A stretch of 64,000 nucleotides of DNA, from assembly GCA_002778195.1 (NCBI GenBank), contig PCDI01000019.1, forward strand, positions 489,096 to 553,095, given 5' to 3'. Source of the DNA: Raffaelea ambrosiae (Eukaryota > Ascomycota > Sordariomycetes > Ophiostomatales > Ophiostomataceae). Below the pieces are notes generated by a model. It did no database searches, was not told the origin of the DNA, and saw only the letters and a program-made list of their open reading frames with translations. Every line of letters starts with the position of its first letter. The first letter of the stretch is position 1. Shown piece after piece: positions 56,930-64,000 of the stretch. The translations under genes were made by a program, and so were the position numbers.

Positions 56930-57657
56930 ATAGAGGAGGAGATAGACCTGGTCTATTTACCTCCTCGATGACTCCACATCGTCGTCGCCGTCGCCGTCGT
57001 CTTCCTCCTCGTCCTCGACCTCTGCTGCTCCTCCTACTTCCTCCGGATCGTCCTCCTCCCGACGACCCATCGGCTTGGCACGGCTGCGCAACACGGTCAT
57101 GGCCGAGCTGCAGCGGTGGGTCGTGCCCGGGTCGAGTTTTGAGGGCGGCTGCCGGGGTGTGGTCGTGAAGGAGTGAAGGGAACAGGAAGGTGAAGGAGGG
57201 AGGGAGTGAGTGTCTTTTCTTGTTTCGGCTGTTCTCTTTTTTTTTGGATTTTTCTCTTCTATTCTTTTCTTTTCTTTCTCTTTCTCTGTAGTCCTTTAAA
57301 ACAAATTAGTAGAACCGCTAGGACTGATTCGCACTGTCCTGGGGCTACAACTGGCAGCTGCACATACACGGCTGTTTCGTCACCGTGGTCAGTTGGAGCG
57401 CCACTGCCTCGAGCTCAATGGCATAGGGAATTGTGTAGGCGGAGGCAAGAAGAAAAGCAAGACTGTTTGTGTAGATACAGAAGGATGAAAGAACGGCCCC
57501 TGCCCGTCTTCAAAGGAGCGAGAACCTTGATGTTTCTCGTCTGAGGATGCAGACGTACGTTTAGTTTAAATGACATTTACCAACGCGAGCCCCGTCCCTG
57601 CTTCGCCCCTTCTCTCTATGTGGCAACTCGGAGACTCAGTCCGCTTCTGCAAGGGAC
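56930..57657. other. Interval without a supported gene
   Basis: Contains a (CGT/CGC)n and TCC-rich stretch (56968-57060) and CT-rich sequence (57205-57290). No gene was recognised. Confidence 0.35.
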
Positions 57658-59067
57658 TTACAGTACAGCGTCACCTCCTTGGAGTCCTTGGTAAGCACTG
57701 GCCCAGAGCTCCCAATGAAAAATAGCGCCGCGGATAAAGACGTCAATAAAGTGGCCATCGCATGGACTGCCGCGGCTTTCCGTAACCAAGTAAAGCTCGT
57801 ACATAGAGAGACTCTTAGCAGCCTTGTATCGCAACAGGAAGTTGGTGAGTGGGTCTGCCGATGCAGCGAAAAGAGTCCGCATCCGGAGGAGATGGTGGCC
57901 GAGGTGGAACGGTATGTCGCATTCGTCCGTGATGGGTAGAAGCAGGCCAGCGAGCCCGATGCAAAAAATGTCCATATCGCCATCGCCAAATGTGGCCTGG
58001 TGCGCGCGCAACGTGAACACCGACTGTTTCCATTGCCAGTACCAAACACAGGCAGCATTATAAGGCACTTGATGCGTGTCCTCGAGAAAGATTGGGCGCA
58101 GAATCGCCATGTCCTCGGCCAAACGAGGCTGGAGGCGGTTAAACTCTGCAGAGAGCATGGCGCAGAACAACCTGACTAGATCCTCGATCCCAAGAACGAC
58201 ATCAGCAATGGAGTGGTTCCGGATCCCTTGCAATACAGACTCTTGAAACAGGTCGATCTCCACAACAATGCACTCCTTCATTCTTGCCTCTGCCAGACAG
58301 GTTTGAAGCAAACGGCACAGCCACGTTGTCATTCTTGTCACATCTGCAACGCCGTGTCGGAGCTCTTGCACAAACAAGGCGATATCAAAACCCTCGTCGA
58401 TCAGCTGTCGGTTCTCTTCTCTTGAGTTGGCCATGACAATCGCCTTGGTAGCTGTTAAAATGGCGGGCAAAATACGTGCCTCTGGGCCACAAGGACTAAA
58501 AAGGGACGCGACCTCGTTCTGGAGAGTTTTTTGGAACTCTGAATCTTGCCGAAAAACCTCGGCATTTTGGTAAAAAACAAAGGTCGTGCTGCCAGACGCA
58601 ACCTGGTCGTATATGCATTTGTCTTGGAGTGGCCATCGCATCCAGTCTGGGCTTAAGAACCACCACATGGTGATCCGCGGGTTCGGAGCGTTGTCGACAA
58701 CCTAGTTCCGAGCGTTCTTCACGCAACTCTGGACACGATAAAGCCATTTCGAGCGGGGAGGCCATGTCTTTGTGTTGAAAATTGAAACCCCGCCTCGACC
58801 ACCAGGAGGGCGGAAAGGCATGACTCGATACTCGCGATTGAGCACCTGCAACGTGCCTGTTACGTGCCTAAGGGGTAGTACCCTGTCACCGGACAACAGA
58901 CGGTAGGTAGAAGCAATAGCTGTTGGTGGCAATGGATAATGAAGTTCAATCCAAAAAGAGGTTAACCGGAGTTGGGAGATGGAGGGCTGATTATCATACA
59001 AATTTTGATTGGTCTTGATTGATATCGTTGGCCTGAGCGACTTCGCGGAGACGCCCTCCTTTCTCAA
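57658..59067 (-). CDS. Hypothetical protein, one in-frame TAG
   Basis: One minus-strand frame runs from about 59067 to the stop at 57658 with a single TAG at 58702-58704. Upstream of it the frame reads YRVMPFRPPGGRGGVSIFNT and KTWPPRSKWLYRVQSCVKNA; downstream VVDNAPNPRITMWWFLSPDW and a 336-codon body starting at the ATG at 58668. The body is helical and leucine-rich (for example IEDLVRLFCAMLSAEFNRL and FCIGLAGLLLPITDECDIPF). I recognise no family. The protein-like character on both sides of the TAG suggests one gene with a nonsense change (CAG to TAG would do it), or else a missed intron. If translation starts at 58668, an intact 336-aa protein remains. Confidence 0.5.
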
Positions 59068-59814
59068 CGGTGTGGCAGCCGGCCTGGCACACTCGAGTAT
59101 GTTGATTGGCCTCGACCGAAAAGAGGGGGAATGTCCTAGATGAACCGGTCTCCTCCTTTGTCAATAGTTCATTTTTTCCCAGGATAGTGACAGTTGGATT
59201 CGTCCATCCAAACCTAACCTCAAGGGGGTCTAAACGACAGACTCCTGCCATGAGATTCGTTTGACAGCCAATAGCTGCCGTCTGTCATCACAGACGCCAC
59301 GTTCACAGAATCACACAATTGTCGCATATAAAAAACCAGGGTACTGGCTCGGAGCGGCATCTAGGCTATCAAGGATAGTAAATCCTCCTTTTGTTGTCCG
59401 ACAGTCTCTCGAAAACGATCTGAAATCCAGCTGTACTAATCAGCATCTTTTTGGACTCTATGGCAGGGGGGAAGGAAGCAGGCATACGTGCCTCTTCCTT
59501 GTTCGGCGAGGGTTCGTCCCCATTTTGTGGCACACTGCAGAAAACGGAAAAAGACAATGGGCAACTTATGTTTCAAAGTGAACGAAAAGACAAATACTGA
59601 AAATGGGTAACACCTGGGCTGAGGTGCAGTGGTGGACGATGAATGCTATGGGAAACGGGTCTAATCGAACGCTGTGTTAAGTAAGCAATAACGTTCAAGG
59701 GTCTTTTCTGTTACCTTTTTTTTTACCGCCTTTATTTCCCACGCAACCCTTTGTCTACTACAAACACAAACCCACCCGATCCCATTCCAGAGCTGGCGGC
59801 GCAGCCCTCGCTTT
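59068..59814. other. Interval without a supported gene
   Basis: It lies between two divergent genes and presumably holds both promoters. A 3' portion (59700-59800) is CT-rich, as is common before fungal start codons. No other feature was seen. Confidence 0.35.
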
Positions 59815-61824
59815 ATGGATATTTCCCACGATCTCATTGTTGCGAACGGCTCTCTGCCGTCCGAGCTTTCAGGACCATCCGAACCATCGGAGCCGTCTGA
59901 GCCGTCGGACCCCTCGGAGCCATCCGAGGCGTCGGAGTCGTCCCACCACAAATTCTCGGCCGATGCCGGGAGCCAAAAGTCTATTGGCTACTCTGGCGTG
60001 TCGGCCACCTCGGGACGGGCCATCCAGAGAGACCTGCGCCAGTTTCCACCCTCACTAGGCTGGTCCCAGATATCTAACATACCCCCCGTGCCCTTTCCAG
60101 GCCACGCCGCCTACAGTGCCGCGCCGTTTGACGACAGCAGGGACAGCAGGCCAAGCGTTCGGCAGCCCAAGCCAGACAAAGTTGCCGCGCTTTGGTCAAC
60201 GCTGTACGATCGACGCGAGAAGATTTGGCAGCGCCAGCAGTCGAAATCGCAGCTGCTTTCGAGGTTCGAGGCCCTGGGTCACAAGAAAGTGGCCGCCGAG
60301 AATGACTTCTACCAGACGGTTTTGTCATATTCACTGTCGAAAAAGCCACTGCCGCAGGATGTATGTGCCAAACTTATCGACGGCACACTCAAAATCCAGA
60401 GCGAGTACAATTCTGTTCAAGCAGAGTATCTTGCCCTGCAGGCAGATATCAACCAACAGGAGCCGAGAGTGCGGAGCACCGAGGTCCAGTTCTTTGACGA
60501 GTTCGTCCGCGTCTATGGAGCAAATCTCCCGGTACCCCTTTTAAGCCAAAACCAGGATGAGAGTGCTCAACCCCCTGAGCGTACACGGCGTTCCAGGGTT
60601 CAAATCAGTCACCCAAGAAAGGAGAGGTCTGCGTCGGATATGATGCTCTTGGGAATTTCCGGTGACCGGCCTGTTGATGTCCACCCACGCTACAGAAGAC
60701 TTCTTGCCTCCATCGGGGACCGCAATCTGGCAGAAGAGGGATACTCGGAGTTGATTCTTCACCGGCGCAATATTCTGTCAGACTTGCACAACAGCGTACT
60801 CATCGAGAGAAGGCGGCGTGGGCTTACGGTTCTGAGCGAGGAAGAGATGGATGTCCTCGAGTCCGGCCCCCGACAGGATCACCCCGGAGTGTTCGAAGCC
60901 ATGTTTGGAGCATACCTGGATGAAAGCGACATGGAGTACCTCGTCGAGTTTGATAGCCAGGCCAAGGCTTCTTTGGCGGAAATTGGCGTGAAGACACAGA
61001 GGGTAGACAGGCTCCGCAAGATATGCATTGACATACAGTCCATGCCAAAGCACATGTCAGCTTCGGACGAGTATGTCATCTTTGGCACCACCTCCGGTTC
61101 CGATTCCTCCAACGTGGAAAGTGCCATTCTTTCCGACATGCCTCCACGAGGAGAAATCGATGCCAACCGGCTTGGAAACGCGCAATTCCCGGTTCTGTTG
61201 TCGAATCCAAAACATGTGCTAGCACAGATGCCCTTGACAGCCCGGAGCGCCCTGCGACAAATGCTGAAATTGCCGGGAGACGTGCCAGATCGTGAACAGC
61301 TCGTGGGGGAGTGCGTGAAAGAGTACGGCATTACCACCCTGCTAATGCGGACGACGGCTGAGGACAAGTCGGACTTCATCAATCGCTGGCTACTCCAACA
61401 GCTCCGTACTTCCCCCATGGGTGCCGAGCTTCTCTACTCGATCTTCACCGCAGTCCTAAAAGTCGTCAACCGGACACAGTGGGAACAAGACGTTTTGCGC
61501 TTCTGGGCTCTCGACGACGGCAACCGGCCTAAAAACGTCTTTTTCGGCCTGCTCACCAGCAGCGATTCGGTGGCTCCGGCCGACAGCTTGGACTACGGGC
61601 CCATAATGACTGAAGGCCTAGATGACAGCAGGCTGGTGCTTGGAGAGCCTCGGTCAATTTCCCCCCTGTCAATTCCCCCCCCCAAAACCCCAACCTCACC
61701 TACCGCCACAACCTCCCCAACCTCAGATCCACGAACAAATCCAGTTCATTTGGACAAGCATGGGAATACCACGGCCTGGCCCAAGAAGGATAACGCCAAG
61801 CACGAGGGCGACGATACATGGTAG
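59815..61824 (+). CDS. Large hypothetical protein (669 aa), unrecognised
   Basis: An intact frame without a visible intron, starting at 59815. The N-terminal 45 residues contain a Ser-Glu-Pro repeat (SELSGPSEPSEPSEPSDPSE). Residues about 105-225 are charged and helical with coiled-coil character (LYDRREKIWQRQQSKSQLLS, RFEALGHKKVAAENDFYQTV). A second mostly helical region follows (RRNILSDLHNSVLIERRRRG; FINRWLLQQLRTSPMGAELL). The end is Pro/Thr-rich and disordered (PPPKTPTSPTATTSPTSDPR). There is no signal peptide or membrane helix. The layout resembles fungal helical proteins of unknown role found near kinase and NLR genes, but I cannot name a family. The codon pattern and length argue for a real gene. 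Confidence 0.7.
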   Translation: MDISHDLIVANGSLPSELSGPSEPSEPSEPSDPSEPSEASESSHHKFSADAGSQKSIGYSGVSATSGRAIQRDLRQFPPSLGWSQISNIPPVPFPGHAAYSAAPFDDSRDSRPSVRQPKPDKVAALWSTLYDRREKIWQRQQSKSQLLSRFEALGHKKVAAENDFYQTVLSYSLSKKPLPQDVCAKLIDGTLKIQSEYNSVQAEYLALQADINQQEPRVRSTEVQFFDEFVRVYGANLPVPLLSQNQDESAQPPERTRRSRVQISHPRKERSASDMMLLGISGDRPVDVHPRYRRLLASIGDRNLAEEGYSELILHRRNILSDLHNSVLIERRRRGLTVLSEEEMDVLESGPRQDHPGVFEAMFGAYLDESDMEYLVEFDSQAKASLAEIGVKTQRVDRLRKICIDIQSMPKHMSASDEYVIFGTTSGSDSSNVESAILSDMPPRGEIDANRLGNAQFPVLLSNPKHVLAQMPLTARSALRQMLKLPGDVPDREQLVGECVKEYGITTLLMRTTAEDKSDFINRWLLQQLRTSPMGAELLYSIFTAVLKVVNRTQWEQDVLRFWALDDGNRPKNVFFGLLTSSDSVAPADSLDYGPIMTEGLDDSRLVLGEPRSISPLSIPPPKTPTSPTATTSPTSDPRTNPVHLDKHGNTTAWPKKDNAKHEGDDTW

Positions 61825-63182
61825 TTTTTCCCCGAAGGGATCACCTAACGTGCAGTTATCAGTGCACAGTCCTTCTCTTGACGTGCCTTTCACTTTTGTT
61901 CTTTTTTGGTCTTTGTTGTCTTTTTTGGCCATTCTTGACTTTCTCATGCTGTTTGGAGATATTATGACACTATATTTTCTTTTGTTTGCGATTTGCAAGA
62001 GCATTTTGGCTTCAACACTTTTTTTTCTTCTTTTCTTTTCTTTTCTTTTTTGTAAATGTCTGTTAGTTTGACGGTGTAAGATGACTCCATGTATATGTAT
62101 TTGAACAAAGCACACTGCCTGGGGATGGGCTGGTTATGGGGTCTGCATAGCGTGGGATTCTTTAGACTTGGATAACTCAAGGTTGTTTAGATAGAGGCCT
62201 ACCGAGATCGAGAGTCTGTCCTGGTACAAAAAAAATTGGTTTGCTATCACATCGCTAACGGCCACCCCCTATCTAGAAAAATAGCGGTGACATCAACACG
62301 GGTTTCTTTTTCAAAGCGCCGTATTGTGCAGACGAAGTGCGGTACTTTTTGCCGTTCGACAAGACAGCCGCGCCAACTCTTCGAAATTGAAAGTGCTGGA
62401 AGAGAATGCTCTTCTCCAATATATTCTCGACCTAGACGCGCGAGGATTTCCGCCCAGGCTAGCTGTATCCGGTCCTGGGTACTGCGGACTCTGTCCAGCT
62501 CTTCTTTCCCAAGCATGCGTCCTGGCTGATATAAAAACATAATACTTTAGCTTGGCACTGATAAGCACCCGGTATCCGTCGTGGACATATTCATGGCCGT
62601 CAGAGCTATGTCTCCAATATCGTTCTCGAGGGTAAGATCGGTTTTTAGCCGCTTGGCCGTTAACAAGCCGAGTTTCTTTTTCAATGGACATAGTGGAAGG
62701 ACGGGGAACTTGTTCACTCTCGTCCTGCTCCCATCTCCGTGACGCCACATGCCGATGCCTCTCGTATTAAACTGGTAGGCGGTGAGTGAATACTTCTGCT
62801 CCGTCAAGATGAAAGTAGTAGGCGGTGGGAACAATGGCTTGTGCACCGTTACGATGGGCCGAAAGGAGGGGGCGGTGACGAGTCCGTTATGTCGACTAAG
62901 TGCGGACGGCGAATAAAGCTCCTGATTAGTTAAGACAGCGTTATTAAGCGGAAAGCGGTGAGAGCATCAGTCCTTGCTATCGGCTCGGTGTAAAATTTGT
63001 TGTAGCGGACTTTCAATTGTTCCTTTTGGCCTGGCGTTGTTCACGTGATCTACGGTGAGATTCGGGGAGTCATAATATTTAGTGTCCAAAGAATCCAGGT
63101 AGCATTTCAAGTCTTTCTACTAGCAAGCAACCTACTACCTATTCACCTCATCAGGCCTTAAAAACACCTATACTTTCCAGCT
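61825..63182. other. Subtelomeric interval without a supported gene
   Basis: 61840-62070 is T-rich, probably the 3' UTR. 62250-62850 has several short frames on both strands, none with a recognisable motif. 62990-63180 is the likely promoter of the last gene. Confidence 0.35.
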
Positions 63183-63957
63183 ATGCCACCACCAAGCCAA
63201 AGGATCTACTTCGACCCAGAACTTTACGGGATTAAGTGCAAACCCTTTCTGAATGACGATCTTTTGGAGGGCTCGCCAACGTGTACAAAGGCCGAGTTTC
63301 TTCTTCCGCGCTTGCGCAAGTGCCCGTTTGATTTGGATACCGTCGACTGGGAAACAGCCACAATACTTGGCTGTGGAATCGACGGGCTTGTGTGGCGGGT
63401 CCAGTTTCGGGGCGATGAGGCATACTACGCCCTCAAGGTTGTGAGTTTACATTGAACTGTCGTGCATCTTTTCCTGGTTTTTTTAGTTGATACTTTCAGT
63501 TCTGGGCCAACGAACCACCGAAAGAGGCGCTAGACTACTATGCAGCGCAACGAGAATGCCAAAACAATGCTCTGTTACAGATGATCACGGCAGCTGTAGA
63601 AGATTCCAACAAGACAGGAGAACCGATATTGGTCGAGAGCCGACCAGAGAGGTCCTTTCAACGTGCCATGGCCAATCTGCTTCGCTGTTGTGACGAATAC
63701 CGCCAGCGGACAAAGAGACACGCAGCACGGCGCGCGGCGAAATTGGACCAAATGCAGCGAGAAATCGCTAAGGGAGTGGAGGGTAAGACTGTGTGGCCTT
63801 CTGAGGCTGGGCAGATTGATGATGAAGGGAACAACGAAGCTGTGACGGACGGCGAGGCCAGAGATCCGGCGCAGAACATTCCAGCAGCTGCAGAGCCCGT
63901 AGATGCGGCCGATATCCCGGCCAAAGCCGAGGCCACTGCTGCGTCCAATACCTCCAA
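63183..63957 (+). CDS. Fungal protein-kinase-like gene, truncated by the telomere
   Basis: Exon 1 (63183-63440) and exon 2 (from 63500) flank a 59-nt intron (GTGAGT donor, TTTCAG acceptor). The protein begins MPPPSQRIYFDPELYGIKCK and carries CPFDLDTVDWETATILGCGI, DGLVWRVQF and YYALKV, the glycine-loop and lysine region of a kinase N-lobe. FWANEPPKEALDYYAAQREC follows. Exon 2 then becomes Ala/Glu-rich and its frame stays open into the TTAGGG repeats, with no stop before the window ends. The catalytic loop and the rest of the gene are missing. This looks like a gene cut by a chromosome break whose end was healed with telomere repeats. Confidence 0.75.
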
Positions 63958-64000
63958 TAGGGTTAGGGTTAGGGTTAGGGTTAGGGTTAGGGTTAGGGTT
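63958..64000 (+). repeat. Telomere repeat array (TTAGGG)n
   Basis: It begins with a partial TAGGG, followed by six full TTAGGG units and TT at the window edge. The G-rich strand points to the right, so this is the right-hand chromosome end. The array visible here is short (43 bp). Confidence 0.97.

Noticed and set aside
62250..62850. Several 60-145-codon frames on both strands near the telomere
   Set aside because: They overlap each other, lack motifs and lack consistent codon character.

Overview
The window is the end of a chromosome arm of a filamentous ascomycete (Pezizomycotina; a Sordariomycete is likely, but that is inference). It ends on the right in TTAGGG telomere repeats. The evidence for a mould is the many short GT-AG introns of about 50-90 nt, Zn2Cys6 regulators, a lipase-NACHT-propeller NLR, a DyP peroxidase, fungal HNH and kinase-like genes, and a 21.5-43.5 kb AT-rich block whose transposons carry C-to-T and G-to-A changes of the repeat-induced point mutation (RIP) type.

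1-16 kb is the gene-bearing part. It holds the 3' part of a DHA1 drug/H+ antiporter, a four-exon fructosamine-kinase-like gene, a fungal NLR (alpha/beta-hydrolase, NACHT, C-terminal propeller) with two apparent frameshifts, and a small block of MFS sugar transporter, phytanoyl-CoA dioxygenase and Zn2Cys6 regulator that may work together. A DyP-type peroxidase and a small secreted protein follow. Gene models were rebuilt by joining exons across introns, using frame and family motifs.

16-21.5 kb is decaying DNA: an ABC-C transporter pseudogene, a membrane-protein relic, a solo copia LTR and a kinase-like gene directly behind that LTR.

21.5-44.7 kb is a nest of retrotransposons. A Ty3/gypsy chromovirus-type element (24326-37805, target duplication CTTAA) has a Ty1/copia element (24378-29546, target duplication TAAGC) inside its own 5' LTR. 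A second copia element (38612-43776, minus strand) is inserted in a fungal protein-kinase gene, whose two halves lie at about 38373-38611 and 43782-44713. RIP-type changes have spread into the 5' half of that gene. A third, truncated copia copy sits at 21528-21912.

44.7-64 kb is a mosaic: a 242-bp MITE with 32-bp perfect terminal inverted repeats, a fungal HNH-nuclease gene, a copia relic with an integrase-to-RNase H deletion, a JmjC-like fragment, and a 5'-truncated LINE whose ATCC tail abuts the zinc cluster of a broken Zn2Cys6 gene. Two long unrecognised genes follow, then a kinase-like gene whose reading frame runs straight into telomere repeats, which suggests that the chromosome end was healed inside the gene.

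No tRNA, rRNA or CRISPR array was recognised by eye.
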